A stretch of DNA of 64,000 nt from Curtobacterium sp. Leaf183. Its GTDB lineage: Bacteria; Actinomycetota; Actinomycetes; Actinomycetales; Microbacteriaceae. The stretch covers positions 19,624 to 83,623 of the forward strand of contig NZ_LMPO01000009.1 in NCBI RefSeq assembly GCF_001424385.1. Reading direction: 5' to 3'. Positions 42,246-51,205 of the stretch are shown piece by piece. Each line of letters opens with the position of its first letter. Within the stretch, counting starts at the first letter, position 1. A program made the position numbers and the translations under genes. Under the pieces are notes generated by a model. That model saw nothing but the letters and a program-made list of their open reading frames with translations. It did no database searches and had not been told where the DNA came from.

Positions 42246-42404
42246 GTTCCCGCGTGCGGCTGCGTCGGGAACAGAGTCCCGTGACCACCTCGCGTGGTCC
42301 GGTACGGGGACAGAGGTTCGGACTGTAGCCGTCCGATCCCACAGGCTCATCCCTCTGGATCCCTTCACGGGGTTCGTCGGCACGTGCGCGTGCCGAGACC
42401 CGTG
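42246..42404 (+). promoter_or_regulatory. structured rpsD mRNA leader, candidate S4 autoregulatory element
   Basis: Several long inverted repeats lie between the promoter and rpsD. P1: GTTCCCG 42246-42252 with CGGGAAC 42266-42272. P2: GTCCC 42276-42280 with GGGAC 42307-42311, enclosing GACCAC/GTGGTC (42283-42288, 42294-42299). P3: GGGA-CAGAGG 42307-42316 with CCTCTG-TCCC 42352-42363, enclosing TCGGAC/GTCCGA (42318-42323, 42331-42336). P4: CACGGG 42366-42371 with CCCGTG 42399-42404, enclosing TCGGCAC/GTGCCGA. P2 and P3 share 42307-42311 and so exclude each other. S4 represses its own mRNA through leader structure in other bacteria; whether it does so here is inference. Confidence 0.55.
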
Positions 42405-42436
42405 TTCAGTTCAGCAAGTACAGAGAAAAGGACCCT

Positions 42437-43066
42437 GTGTCTACCAAGTCACGTACCCGCAGCAAGACCCGCCTCTCGCGCGCGCTCGGCATCCCGCTGA
42501 CGCCGAAGGCGGCCCGGTACCTCGAGAAGCGCCCCTACGGGCCCGGTGAGCACGGCCGCACGCGCCGTCGCGCGGACAGCGACTACGCCGTCCGTCTCCG
42601 TGAGAAGCAGCGTCTGCGCGCCCAGTACGGCATCCGCGAGAAGCAGCTCCGCATCGTCTTCGAAGAGGCCCGCAAGACGAACGGCCTGACCGGTGAGAAC
42701 CTGGTCGAGCTGCTCGAGCAGCGCCTCGATGCCCTCGTGCTCCGTGCCGGCTTCGCCCGCACGACCTCGCAGGCCCGTCAGCTGATCGTGCACCGTCACA
42801 TCCTCGTCGACGGCAAGCTCGTCGACCGTCCCTCCTTCCGCGTCAAGGAGGGCCAGCTGATCCACGTCAAGCAGCGCTCCGAGTCGCTCGAGCCCTTCCA
42901 GGTCGCCGCTGCCGGTGGCCACCAGGAAGTCCTCCCGAAGGTCCCGGGCTACCTCGAGGTCGAGATCGACAAGCTCCAGGCACGCCTCGCGCGTCGCCCG
43001 AAGCGCGCCGAGGTCCCCGTGACCTGCGAAGTGCAGCTCGTCGTCGAGTACTACGCAGCTCGCTGA
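42437..43066 (+). CDS. rpsD: ribosomal protein S4, zinc-free form
   Basis: Primary 16S rRNA-binding protein of the 30S subunit, 209 residues. Conserved ALGIPLTPKAARYLEKRPYG near the N-terminus, REKQRLRAQYGIREKQLR, and the S4 RNA-binding domain RLDALVLRAGFARTTSQARQ with VDRPSFRVKEGQ. The N-terminal region lacks the four Cys ligands of the zinc-binding (C+) form. GTG 42437 has AAAAGGA upstream. It is preceded by the structured leader at 42246-42404 and followed by a hairpin. Confidence 0.97.
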   Translation: MSTKSRTRSKTRLSRALGIPLTPKAARYLEKRPYGPGEHGRTRRRADSDYAVRLREKQRLRAQYGIREKQLRIVFEEARKTNGLTGENLVELLEQRLDALVLRAGFARTTSQARQLIVHRHILVDGKLVDRPSFRVKEGQLIHVKQRSESLEPFQVAAAGGHQEVLPKVPGYLEVEIDKLQARLARRPKRAEVPVTCEVQLVVEYYAAR

Positions 43067-43093
43067 CCAGCCCCGGCTGATCCACAGCACACC

Positions 43094-43134
43094 CCGAACG
43101 GCGGGTCGTCCACAGCGGACGGCCCGCCGTTCGG
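43094..43134 (+). terminator. terminator after rpsD
   Basis: CCGAACGGCGGG (43094-43105) pairs with CCCGCCGTTCGG (43123-43134); an inner GTCC/GGAC extends it. No T tract. Confidence 0.8.
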
Positions 43135-43152
43135 CGTTGCCGGGGTGACGGC

Positions 43153-43158
43153 TAAGCT
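43153..43158 (+). promoter_or_regulatory. -10 element of the small gene / alaS
   Basis: TAAGCT, about 40 nt before GTG 43199, with GGAGGGAGG as ribosome binding site in the leader. Confidence 0.45.
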
Positions 43159-43198
43159 GGTCGGACGCGCGCCTCGGCGTGCGTTGGAGGGAGGCACC

Positions 43199-43381
43199 GT
43201 GAAGCAGCTGTTCTTCGTCGCCGTCGGCGTCGTCATCGGGTTCCTCGTCGCCCACCGGGTCGGCAGGACCTCGGCCGGTGCGACGTTCCTCGCCGAGGTC
43301 GACGCCCGCACGAAGGCGTTCCGGGGTGCCGTGGCAGACGGGTACCGCTCCCGCGAAGCCGAGCTCCGCACCGACGTCTGA
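43199..43381 (+). CDS. 60-residue single-pass membrane protein upstream of alaS
   Basis: Short product: MKQLFFVAVGVVIGFLVAHR, then a helical, charged tail (TFLAEVDARTKAFRGAVADG). One membrane helix at 3-20. GTG 43199 has a strong GGAGGGAGG upstream. Small membrane genes also sit between rpsD and alaS in other actinobacteria (for example DUF948 and DUF6167 genes in Streptomyces, from memory); homology to those is uncertain. Probably co-transcribed with alaS, which begins 40 bp after its stop. Confidence 0.75.
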   Translation: MKQLFFVAVGVVIGFLVAHRVGRTSAGATFLAEVDARTKAFRGAVADGYRSREAELRTDV

Positions 43382-43421
43382 CAAGCCCTCCCGTTCCGCC
43401 CTCTCGTCACCAGGAAGCACC

Positions 43422-46079
43422 ATGCAGACCGCAGAGATCCGCCGCCGTTGGCTCCAGTACTTCGGCGACCGAGGCCACACCGTCGTCCCCTCCGCCTCGC
43501 TCGTCTCGGACGACCCGTCGCTGCTGTTCACCGTCGCCGGCATGGTGCCGTTCATCCCGTACCTCACCGGGCTCATCCCCGCGCCGTACCCCCGCGCAAC
43601 CAGCGTGCAGAAGTGCATCCGCACGAACGACATCGAAGAAGTCGGCAAGACGCCGCGTCACGGCACGTTCTTCCAGATGAACGGCAACTTCTCGTTCGGC
43701 GACTACTTCAAGGAACAGGCGATCCAGTACGCCTGGGAGTTCCTCACCGGCGCGGAGTCCGACGGCGGCCTCGGCTTCGCCCCGGACGACCTCTGGGTCA
43801 CCGTCTACGAGGACGACGACGAGGCGATCGCCTTCTGGAAGCAGCACTCGTCCCTGCCGGACGACCGCATCCAGCGACTCGGCAAGGACACCAACTACTG
43901 GTCGACCGGGCAGCCGGGGCCGGCCGGGCCGTGCTCCGAGATCTTCTTCGACCGTGGGCCGGAGTACGGCATCGACGGCGGTCCGGCGACCGACGACGAC
44001 CGCTACGTCGAGATCTGGAACCTCGTGTTCATGCAGTACCAGATCGCCGACGTCCGCTCCAAGTACGACTTCACGATCACCGGCGAGCTGCCGAACAAGA
44101 ACATCGACACCGGCATGGGGCTCGAGCGCGTCGCCTTCATCAAGCAGGGCGTCGACAACATGTACGAGATCGACCAGGTCCGTCCGGTCCTCGACGAAGC
44201 GTCCGCGGTGTCCGGTCGCCGCTACGGTGCCGTGCACGAGGACGACGTCCGCATGCGCGTCATCGCGGACCACGTCCGGTCCTCGCTCATGCTCATCGCC
44301 GACGGTGTCTCGCCGTCGAACGAGGGGCGTGGCTACATCCTCCGTCGGCTCCTGCGCCGCACCGTCCGCGCGATGCGCCTGCTCGGCGTGGAGTCCGCGA
44401 CCTTCCCGCGGCTGTTCCCGGCGTCCCGCGACGCGATGCGCGACGCCTACCCCGAGGTCGCGTCCGACTACGACCGCATCGCGCGCATCGCCTACGCCGA
44501 GGAAGAGACCTTCCTCCGCACCCTGGCGCAGGGCACGACGATCCTCGACGTCGCGGTCGACCGCGCCAAGCAGGACAACCAGCCCGCGATCGGCGGCGAC
44601 ACCGCCTTCCTGCTGCACGACACCTTCGGATTCCCGATCGACCTGACGATGGAGATGGCAGAAGAGGCCGGCGTGCACGTCGACCGCGCGGCCTTCGACA
44701 CGCTCATGTCCGAGCAGCGTTCCCGCGCGAAGGCCGACGCGAAGAGCAAGAAGACAGCGCTGGCCGACCTCAGCGTGTACAGCGCCTTCCGCGCGAAGGG
44801 CGAGACCACCTTCCTCGGGTACGACGCACTCGAGGCCGAGTCCACCGTGCTCGGCATCATCGTCGACGGCGCCAGTGTCGACCGCGCCGTGGTCGGCGAC
44901 ATCGCCGAGGTCGTCCTCAGCGAGACCGCGCTCTACGCCGAGTCCGGCGGGCAGGACGCCGACCAGGGGTCGATCGTCGGCAACGGCTTCGACCTCGAGG
45001 TGCTCGACGTGCAGCGCCCGGTCTCCGGGCTCTGGAGCCACAAGGTGCAGGTCCGTTCCGGCGAGGTCGGGGTCGGTGACGCCGCGACCACCGTCGTCGA
45101 CGCCGAGTACCGCCGTGGTGCGACCCAGGCGCACTCGGCCACGCACCTGGTGAACGCCGCACTGCGTGACATCCTCGGCCCGGAGGCGCTGCAGGCCGGT
45201 TCCTACAACAAGTCGGGCTACATGCGCCTCGACTTCTCGTGGAGCCAGCCCATCTCGCTCAGCACTCGCTCCGAGATCGAAGAGGTCGTCAACACCGCGA
45301 TCCGCTCAGACCTCGAGGTCTCGACCCGGGTCCTCCCGCTCGACGCGGCGAAGGAGCTCGGCGCGCAGGCGCTCTTCGGCGAGAAGTACGGCGCCGAGGT
45401 CCGCATGGTCGACATCGGCGGCCCGTGGTCCCGCGAGCTCTGTGGTGGCACGCACGTCGCCTCCAGCGCGCAGGTCGGCCTGGTGAACCTCGTCGGCGAA
45501 GCGAGCGTCGGCTCGACGAACCGCCGCGTCGAGGCGCTCGTCGGCCTCGAGGGCTTCCGCGACCTCGCCGTCGAGCGAACGATCGTGTCGCAGCTGTCGA
45601 GTGCGCTGAAGGCACCCCGCAACGACCTCCCCACGCGGGTGCAGTCGCTGATGGAGGACCTCCGCGCGGCACAGAAGCGCATCGCGGAGTTCGAGTCCGC
45701 GGGCCTGCAGCAGCGGGTCCCCACCATCGCCCGTCTGGCGACGACCATCGGCGCCACCACCGTCGTCGCCGAGTCCGTCGACGGCCTGAAGTCGGCCGAC
45801 GACCTCCGCTCGCTCGCCACCGGTGTGCGGTCGCAGCTCGGTGACGGTGCCGCGGTGGTCGTCCTCGGTGCCGTCGTCGGCGGCAAGCCGGCCGTGATCG
45901 TCGCGACGAACGACGCCGCGCGCGCCGCCGGCGTCCAGGCAGGTCCCCTCGCGAAGGAAGCTGCCGGGGTGCTCGGCGGCGGCGGTGGCGGCAAGCCCGA
46001 CCTCGCCCAGGGCGGCGGGACCGACGCAACGGTCTTGCCCGCGGCGCTCCGGGCCGTCACCGCGCGGCTCGCGGGCTGA
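43422..46079 (+). CDS. alaS: alanyl-tRNA synthetase
   Basis: Class II synthetase of 885 residues. Catalytic domain: IRRRWLQYFGDRGHTVVPSA at the N-terminus, TSVQKCIRTNDIEEVGKTPR and HGTFFQMNGNFSFGDYFKEQ. The editing domain has the metal site HSATH (about 570-574) and CGGTHV (about 673). A C-terminal oligomerisation domain ends in a glycine-rich GGGGGGKPDLAQGGG stretch. ATG 43422 has AGGAAG upstream. Standard length and order, with ruvX and mltG following. Confidence 0.97.
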   Translation: MQTAEIRRRWLQYFGDRGHTVVPSASLVSDDPSLLFTVAGMVPFIPYLTGLIPAPYPRATSVQKCIRTNDIEEVGKTPRHGTFFQMNGNFSFGDYFKEQAIQYAWEFLTGAESDGGLGFAPDDLWVTVYEDDDEAIAFWKQHSSLPDDRIQRLGKDTNYWSTGQPGPAGPCSEIFFDRGPEYGIDGGPATDDDRYVEIWNLVFMQYQIADVRSKYDFTITGELPNKNIDTGMGLERVAFIKQGVDNMYEIDQVRPVLDEASAVSGRRYGAVHEDDVRMRVIADHVRSSLMLIADGVSPSNEGRGYILRRLLRRTVRAMRLLGVESATFPRLFPASRDAMRDAYPEVASDYDRIARIAYAEEETFLRTLAQGTTILDVAVDRAKQDNQPAIGGDTAFLLHDTFGFPIDLTMEMAEEAGVHVDRAAFDTLMSEQRSRAKADAKSKKTALADLSVYSAFRAKGETTFLGYDALEAESTVLGIIVDGASVDRAVVGDIAEVVLSETALYAESGGQDADQGSIVGNGFDLEVLDVQRPVSGLWSHKVQVRSGEVGVGDAATTVVDAEYRRGATQAHSATHLVNAALRDILGPEALQAGSYNKSGYMRLDFSWSQPISLSTRSEIEEVVNTAIRSDLEVSTRVLPLDAAKELGAQALFGEKYGAEVRMVDIGGPWSRELCGGTHVASSAQVGLVNLVGEASVGSTNRRVEALVGLEGFRDLAVERTIVSQLSSALKAPRNDLPTRVQSLMEDLRAAQKRIAEFESAGLQQRVPTIARLATTIGATTVVAESVDGLKSADDLRSLATGVRSQLGDGAAVVVLGAVVGGKPAVIVATNDAARAAGVQAGPLAKEAAGVLGGGGGGKPDLAQGGGTDATVLPAALRAVTARLAG

Positions 46080-46081
46080 TC

Positions 46082-46534
46082 GTGCCGATGCGGTCCGGGC
46101 GGCGACTCGGCGTGGACGTCGGTCGCGCCCGGATCGGCATTGCGGTGTGCGACCGGGACGGCCTGATCGCCACCCCGGTCGAGACGGTCCGTCGCGACGA
46201 CAAGACCGACATCGCCCGGATCGTGGCCATCGCGGACGAGTACGACGTGCTCGAGTTGGTCGTGGGGCTGCCGCTGTCGATGTCGGGTGGGGACACGCCC
46301 TCGACGACCGACGCCCGCGTGTTCGCCGCGGCACTCGCCGCACACCGACCCGTGCGGATGGTCGACGAGCGGATGTCGACGGTCACGGCGCAGCGCGGCC
46401 TGCACCAGGCCGGCCGGAACACGAAGAAGTCGCGAGCCGTGATCGACCAAGCGGCCGCTGTTATCATTCTGCAACATGCGCTCGACCACGAGCGCTCGTC
46501 CGGCGCCCCTCCGGGGGCCACGCTCCCTGGATAG
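46082..46534 (+). CDS. ruvX: RuvX/YqgF nuclease-fold protein (pre-16S rRNA processing)
   Basis: RNase H-fold protein of 150 residues, involved in 16S rRNA 5' end maturation and sometimes called Holliday junction resolvase-like. Motifs: LGVDVGRARIGIAVCD (first catalytic Asp), VVGLPLSMSGGDT, MVDERMSTVTAQRGL (Glu) and the last acidic residue in RAVIDQAAAVIILQH. GTG 46082 is 2 nt after the alaS stop; ATG 46088 is an alternative. The TAG stop also begins a TAGGCT -10 box for mltG. Confidence 0.93.
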   Translation: MPMRSGRRLGVDVGRARIGIAVCDRDGLIATPVETVRRDDKTDIARIVAIADEYDVLELVVGLPLSMSGGDTPSTTDARVFAAALAAHRPVRMVDERMSTVTAQRGLHQAGRNTKKSRAVIDQAAAVIILQHALDHERSSGAPPGATLPG

Positions 46535-46537
46535 GCT
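46532..46537 (+). promoter_or_regulatory. -10 element of mltG overlapping the ruvX stop
   Basis: TAGGCT, whose first three bases are the ruvX stop codon; about 65 nt before TTG 46603. Confidence 0.4.
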
Positions 46538-46602
46538 GCCCTCCCGTCGTCACCGCATCGACGGAGCCGCTGCGGAGTCACCCACCGAGAGACCGAGGAC
46601 CG

Positions 46603-48165
46603 TTGGCAGACGACCTGGACTGGAACGCGATCATCGCCTCCGGCAACGACGCCGAACGGCGGGCTGAGCAGCCCGTCGACGGCCGATCAGACGACCACGA
46701 CGACGCTCCGGCTGCCGGAGGCGAGATCGGACGACCGCTCTCCCGACGGGAGGCCCGTGCCCGCGAGTCCGCATCGGCGCGGGACGCCGCGTCTCCCGCT
46801 CCTGACGACGCCGGATCCTCGGTCCCTCCGGCCGACAGCCCAGCCGTCCGCGGCACCGACCAGCTGCACCCCGAGGTGCACGCACTGCTGGGCACCGGGC
46901 CGGGCGAGCGCTCCGCGGCGGACGGCGGGACGGGGGCGGCGGCCCGCGCCCCGCGCGACGCAGACCAGGGCGTCGGCAACGGCAACGGCAACGGCAACGG
47001 CGACAGCCACGGCAACGGCGGCGACGACGCTGCGGGCGGCGCCGGTGGCGGGGGCCGTGGCGGAGGCGGGCGATCCTCCCGTCCGCCGCGCGAGCCGCAC
47101 CGCAGGTCGCGTGGCGCCCTCGTCGCCGGCATCGTCATCGTCGCGGTCGTGATCGCGGCCGGCATCGGCGCGTACGCGTTCGCCGCACCGAAGGTGCAGC
47201 AGGTGATCGCGGCGGTCTCGGGCAAGCAGGAGACCGACGACTACACCGGGTCGGGCACGTCGAAGGTGACGATCACGATCAAGCAGGGCGACATCGGCGA
47301 GGACGTCGCGAAGACCCTGCAGCGCAGCGGCGTGGTGAAGACGTCGACGGCGTTCTACAAGCTGCTGCTCACCTCGAACGAGGTGCAGTTCCAGCCCGGC
47401 TCGTACGCGTTGAAGAAGCACATGAGCTCGAGGGCCGCGCTCGCCGCCCTGCAGGACGCCGACAACAAGGTGACCGCGTCGATCGTCATCCCCGAGGGCA
47501 CGGCGCTGGCGGACATCGAGGCCGGCATGGTCTCGAAGGCCGGACTGTCCGAGGCACAGGTCTCGGCCGCGGCGAAGGACGTGTCGGCGTACGGACTGCC
47601 GAGCGGCGTGACGTCGCTCGAGGGGTGGTTGTTCCCGGCCACCTACCCGATCAACCCGGGGTGGACGGCACAGCAGTACTTCCAGTCGATGGTCGACACC
47701 ATGAAGCAGCACCTGAAGGACGCCGGCGTCGCCGAGGCCGACCAGGAGCACGTCATCGTGTTCGCCTCGCTCGTGCAGAAAGAGGCGGGTCTCGCGGCGG
47801 ACTTCCCGAAGGTCGCGCGCGTCTTCCAGAACCGCCTCGACCAGGGCATGCTCCTGCAGTCAGACGCGACGGTCGCCTACGGCACCGGGAACACGCACCG
47901 CGTCACGACCACCGACGCCGAGCGGTCTGACTCCGGCAACCCCTACAACACGTACCAGCACCAGGGACTGCCGCCGGGGCCGATCTCGAACCCGGGTGAC
48001 ATCGCCATCAAGGCCGTCACCCAGCCCGCGACGGGCAACTGGCTGTACTTCGTCACGGTGAACCTCGAGACCGGCGAGACGGTGTTCTCCGACACGCTCC
48101 CGCAGCACGAGGCCGCTGTGCAGCAGTTCCAGGCATGGCTGCGCGCCCACCCGTCGTACCAGTAG
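46603..48165 (+). CDS. mltG: endolytic murein transglycosylase MltG
   Basis: Membrane-bound lytic transglycosylase (YceG family) that cuts nascent glycan strands. Product of 520 residues. A long, disordered cytoplasmic N-terminus with a Gly-Asn run (GVGNGNGNGNGDSHGNGG) leads to one membrane helix (ALVAGIVIVAVVIAAGIGAY, about 171-190), then a LysM-like part and the catalytic domain, with Glu in FASLVQKEAG (about 395) and the conserved YNTYQHQGLPPGPISNPG. TTG 46603 has GAGGAC upstream and directly precedes ADDLDWNAII, a typical actinobacterial MltG N-terminus. Confidence 0.93.
   Translation: MADDLDWNAIIASGNDAERRAEQPVDGRSDDHDDAPAAGGEIGRPLSRREARARESASARDAASPAPDDAGSSVPPADSPAVRGTDQLHPEVHALLGTGPGERSAADGGTGAAARAPRDADQGVGNGNGNGNGDSHGNGGDDAAGGAGGGGRGGGGRSSRPPREPHRRSRGALVAGIVIVAVVIAAGIGAYAFAAPKVQQVIAAVSGKQETDDYTGSGTSKVTITIKQGDIGEDVAKTLQRSGVVKTSTAFYKLLLTSNEVQFQPGSYALKKHMSSRAALAALQDADNKVTASIVIPEGTALADIEAGMVSKAGLSEAQVSAAAKDVSAYGLPSGVTSLEGWLFPATYPINPGWTAQQYFQSMVDTMKQHLKDAGVAEADQEHVIVFASLVQKEAGLAADFPKVARVFQNRLDQGMLLQSDATVAYGTGNTHRVTTTDAERSDSGNPYNTYQHQGLPPGPISNPGDIAIKAVTQPATGNWLYFVTVNLETGETVFSDTLPQHEAAVQQFQAWLRAHPSYQ
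46975..47022 (+). repeat. GGCAAC hexanucleotide run in mltG
   Basis: Four exact GGCAAC units from 46975 to 46998 plus variants encode the Gly-Asn linker of the cytoplasmic tail. A likely site of length variation between strains. Confidence 0.7.
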
Positions 48166-48172
48166 TCGCCGG

Positions 48173-48214
48173 TCCTCCCACGGGCGCGTCGCACAGACGG
48201 CGCCTGTGGGAGGA
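48173..48214 (+). terminator. long hairpin between mltG and aroC, 3' arm contains the aroC ribosome binding site
   Basis: TCCTCCCAC (48173-48181) pairs with GTGGGAGGA (48206-48214). GGCGC/GCGCC extends the stem after one mismatch. It can act as the mltG terminator, but its 3' arm is also the GGGAGG Shine-Dalgarno of aroC. Confidence 0.65.
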
Positions 48215-48222
48215 TGGACACC

Positions 48223-49443
48223 ATGCTTCGTTGGTTGACCGCTGGTGAGTCCCACGGACCCGAACTGATCGCGATGCTCGAGGGCCTGCCCGCTGGCGTC
48301 CCGGTGTCGTTCGAGTCCATCCGCACCGACCTCGCTCGGCGCAAGCTGGGCTACGGTCGTGGCTCCCGCATGAAGTTCGAGCAGGACGAGCTGCACGTCT
48401 CGGGCGGTGTCCGGCACGGCTACTCCCTGGGCAGCCCGATCGCCATCCGCATCGGCAACACCGAGTGGCCGAAGTGGGTCGAGGTCATGAACCCCGAGCC
48501 GGTCGAGCAGACCGAGCTCTCCCGCGGCCGCAGTGCCCCGCTGACCCGACCCCGTCCCGGGCACGCCGACCTCGTCGGCATGCAGAAGTACGGCTTCGAC
48601 GAGGCCCGACCGATCCTCGAGCGCGCGTCCGCCCGCGAGACCGCGGCCCGCGTCGCGCTCGGCGCCGTCGCCAAGGCCTTCCTCGCCGAGCTCGGCATGC
48701 GCTCCGTCGCCCACACCCTGCAGGTGGGCACCGTCCGGGTGCCCGACGGCACGGCACTCCCGCAGCCCGACGACGTCGACCGTCTCGACGAGGACCAGCT
48801 GCGCTGCTTCGACGCCGACACCTCGGCACGGATGGTCACCGAGGTCGAGGCCGCCAAGAAGGACGGCGACACCCTCGGCGGTGTCGTCGAGGTCCTGTTC
48901 TACGGAGTCCCGCCGGGGCTCGGCTCGCACGTGCAGTGGGACCGCCGCCTCGACGCCCGGCTCGCCGCGGCGATCATGGGCATCCAGGCGATCAAGGGCG
49001 TCGAGGTCGGCGACGGCTTCCAGACCGCGGGACGCCGCGGCTCCGAGGCGCACGACGAGCTGTACCGCGAGGACGGCGAGATCATCCGCACGAGCGACCG
49101 AGCGGGCGGCACCGAGGGCGGCATGTCCACGGGTACCGTGCTCCGGGTCCGTGCCGCGATGAAGCCGATCGCCACCATCCCCCACGCCCTGCACACGATC
49201 GACGTCGCCACGGGTGAGGACGCTTCGGCGCACCACCAGCGCTCCGACGTCTGCGCCGTGCCGGCCTCCGGTGTGGTCGCCGAGGCGATGGTCGCCCTGA
49301 CCCTGGCCGATGCCGTCCTCGAGAAGTTCGGCGGCGACAACGTCGTCGAGACCAAGCGCAACCTGGAGTCGTACCTCGCGTCGATCCCGGAGACCCTGCG
49401 CTCGCGCCGCACCGAGCCGGCAGCGCACTCCACGACCTGGTGA
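48223..49443 (+). CDS. aroC: chorismate synthase
   Basis: Last enzyme of the shikimate pathway; converts EPSP to chorismate with reduced FMN. Product of 406 residues. Signatures are [20 protein letters not shown] at the N-terminus, [25 protein letters not shown], and [23 protein letters not shown] 48223 was chosen because [12 protein letters not shown] is the invariant family start; ATG 48214 would add three residues and lies inside the hairpin. The stop overlaps aroK by 4 bp (aroC-aroK-aroB operon). Confidence 0.97.
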   Translation: MLRWLTAGESHGPELIAMLEGLPAGVPVSFESIRTDLARRKLGYGRGSRMKFEQDELHVSGGVRHGYSLGSPIAIRIGNTEWPKWVEVMNPEPVEQTELSRGRSAPLTRPRPGHADLVGMQKYGFDEARPILERASARETAARVALGAVAKAFLAELGMRSVAHTLQVGTVRVPDGTALPQPDDVDRLDEDQLRCFDADTSARMVTEVEAAKKDGDTLGGVVEVLFYGVPPGLGSHVQWDRRLDARLAAAIMGIQAIKGVEVGDGFQTAGRRGSEAHDELYREDGEIIRTSDRAGGTEGGMSTGTVLRVRAAMKPIATIPHALHTIDVATGEDASAHHQRSDVCAVPASGVVAEAMVALTLADAVLEKFGGDNVVETKRNLESYLASIPETLRSRRTEPAAHSTTW

Positions 49444-49958
49444 GCGCTGAGCAGACCATCGCGGCGCCGGTCGTGGTGATCGGCCCGATGGGCGCGGGCA
49501 AGTCGACCGTCGGCAAGCGGGTGGCGAAGCGGCTCGGCGTGCCCTTCACCGACACCGACCGGGTCATCGCGCGCGAGCACGGCCCGATCCCCGGCATCTT
49601 CGCCGACCGGGGCGAGCCCGCCTTCCGCGAACTCGAGGCCGACGCGGTGCGGCGGGCACTCGGTGCCGGCGGGGTGATCGCCGTCGGCGGGGGAGCGGTC
49701 ACGCACGCGGCCACGCGTCAGGCGCTGACCGGCGCCCGCATCGTGCTGCTGACCGTGTCGCCCGAGGCCGTCGCCGAGCGCATCGCCGGCTCCGATCGAC
49801 CGCTGCTGGCGTCCGGCGGCATCGACGCGTGGCAGACCATCCTGGACGAGCGCGCCGCGACCTACGCGGAACTCGCGCACACCGTGGTCGACACCTCGCG
49901 GCGACCGATGTCGCACGTGGTCGACGACGTCGTGCGCTGGCTGCAGTCCGACCACTGA
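49440..49958 (+). CDS. aroK: shikimate kinase
   Basis: Phosphorylates shikimate at O3 with ATP. Product of 172 residues. P-loop [12 protein letters not shown] (about 15-26), the shikimate-binding TDTDRVI and [10 protein letters not shown] segments, GGGAV and the lid region [10 protein letters not shown] are visible. GTG 49440 overlaps aroC by 4 bp. aroB starts 17 bp after the stop. Confidence 0.95.
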   Translation: MSAEQTIAAPVVVIGPMGAGKSTVGKRVAKRLGVPFTDTDRVIAREHGPIPGIFADRGEPAFRELEADAVRRALGAGGVIAVGGGAVTHAATRQALTGARIVLLTVSPEAVAERIAGSDRPLLASGGIDAWQTILDERAATYAELAHTVVDTSRRPMSHVVDDVVRWLQSDH

Positions 49959-49975
49959 ACCCAACGAGGAGCACC

Positions 49976-51073
49976 GTGACCGAGTCGACCCTGCCCGAGG
50001 GCACCACCGAGATCCGCGTCGGCGGCGAGGACGGCTACGTGGTCGCGGTCGGGACCGGGCTGCTCGACTCGGTGCCCGCGCTGCTCGGCCCCCGCGTCGC
50101 GAAGGTGCTCATCGTGCACGCCCCGACGCTCGGTGCCCGTGCGGAGGCACTGCGGGTGCTGCTCGTGGACGCGGGCCTCGAGGCACTCATCGCCGAGGTC
50201 CCGGACGCCGAGGCAGCCAAGCGCGTCGAGGTGGCCGCGTTCTGCTGGCAGGTGATGGGCCAGTCCGACTTCACGCGGACCGATGCCGTGATCGGGCTCG
50301 GCGGCGGTGCCGTCACCGACCTGGCCGGGTTCGTCGCCGCGACCTGGCTCCGAGGCGTGCCGTACGTGTCGATCCCGACGAGCGTGCTCGGGATGGTCGA
50401 CGCCAGCGTCGGTGGCAAGACCGGCATCAACACGAACGAGGGCAAGAACCTGGTCGGTGCCTTCGCCGCACCGCACGCGGTCGTGGCGGACCTGGACCTG
50501 CTGGCGACGCTGCCCCGCAACGACGTGCTGACCGGCTTCGCCGAGATCGTGAAGGCCGGGTTCATCGCCGTGCCCGAGATCCTCGACGTCATCGAGGCCG
50601 ACGTCGAGCGCGCGACGGACCCGACCACGCCGGAGTTCCGCCGCGTCGTCGAGCTCGCGATCGAGCTCAAGGCACGCGTGGTGTCGGACGACTTCACGGA
50701 ACAGGGCCGACGCGAGGTCCTCAACTACGGACACACCCTGGGACACGCCATCGAGCACGCCGAGCGCTACCAGTGGCGGCACGGTGCGGCGGTGTCGGTC
50801 GGCATGGTCTTCGCCGCGGAGCTCGCGCGCCTGACCGGGCACCTGGACGACGCCACCGTCGACCGCCACCGGGCGATCCTGGACGCACTGTCGCTGCCGA
50901 CGACGTACCCCCTCGGGCGCTGGCAGTCGCTGCTGGCGACGATGCGCCGGGACAAGAAGGCCCGGGCCGGCATGCTCCGGTTCATCGTGCTCGACGGTGT
51001 CGGCAAGCCCGTGGTGCTGGAGGGGCCCGAGGACCACCTGCTGTTCACCGCGTACCAAGAGGTCGGGGTCTAG
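49976..51073 (+). CDS. aroB: 3-dehydroquinate synthase
   Basis: NAD- and metal-dependent cyclisation of DAHP to 3-dehydroquinate, the second shikimate step. Product of 365 residues. Motifs are GLGGGAVTDLAGFVAATWLR (NAD site), YVSIPTSVLGMVDASVGGKT, the metal-binding Glu in GFAEIVKAGF, and LNYGHTLGHAIEHAERYQW with both metal His. GTG 49976 has AACGAGGAGC upstream. The genes usually found next (aroQ, pepQ) are replaced by the ABC1 kinase gene. Confidence 0.96.
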   Translation: MTESTLPEGTTEIRVGGEDGYVVAVGTGLLDSVPALLGPRVAKVLIVHAPTLGARAEALRVLLVDAGLEALIAEVPDAEAAKRVEVAAFCWQVMGQSDFTRTDAVIGLGGGAVTDLAGFVAATWLRGVPYVSIPTSVLGMVDASVGGKTGINTNEGKNLVGAFAAPHAVVADLDLLATLPRNDVLTGFAEIVKAGFIAVPEILDVIEADVERATDPTTPEFRRVVELAIELKARVVSDDFTEQGRREVLNYGHTLGHAIEHAERYQWRHGAAVSVGMVFAAELARLTGHLDDATVDRHRAILDALSLPTTYPLGRWQSLLATMRRDKKARAGMLRFIVLDGVGKPVVLEGPEDHLLFTAYQEVGV

Positions 51074-51076
51074 CCA

Positions 51077-51100
51077 CGGGGCGACCCTGACGCGGCCCCG
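51077..51100 (+). terminator. possible terminator after aroB
   Basis: CGGGGC (51077-51082) pairs with GCCCCG (51095-51100). A short stem, low confidence. Confidence 0.3.
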
Positions 51101-51193
51101 ACGACCGCGGGGCGGGCGGAACCGTCCTGTGGGGGACGAGCCGGGCCTCCCGTCCTGTGGAGGAGTCGCCTGCGGAACCCCAGGCCGGGGGAG

Positions 51194-51199
51194 CATGCT
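51194..51199 (+). promoter_or_regulatory. -10-like element of the ABC1 kinase gene (leaderless)
   Basis: CATGCT, 6 nt before GTG 51206; one mismatch to TANNNT. Confidence 0.35.
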
Positions 51200-51205
51200 G
51201 GCTGA

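Noticed and set aside
42246-42404. tRNA or known small RNA gene before rpsD
   Set aside because: No cloverleaf, no GTTCGA-type T-loop in correct context and no CCA end; better explained as an mRNA leader.
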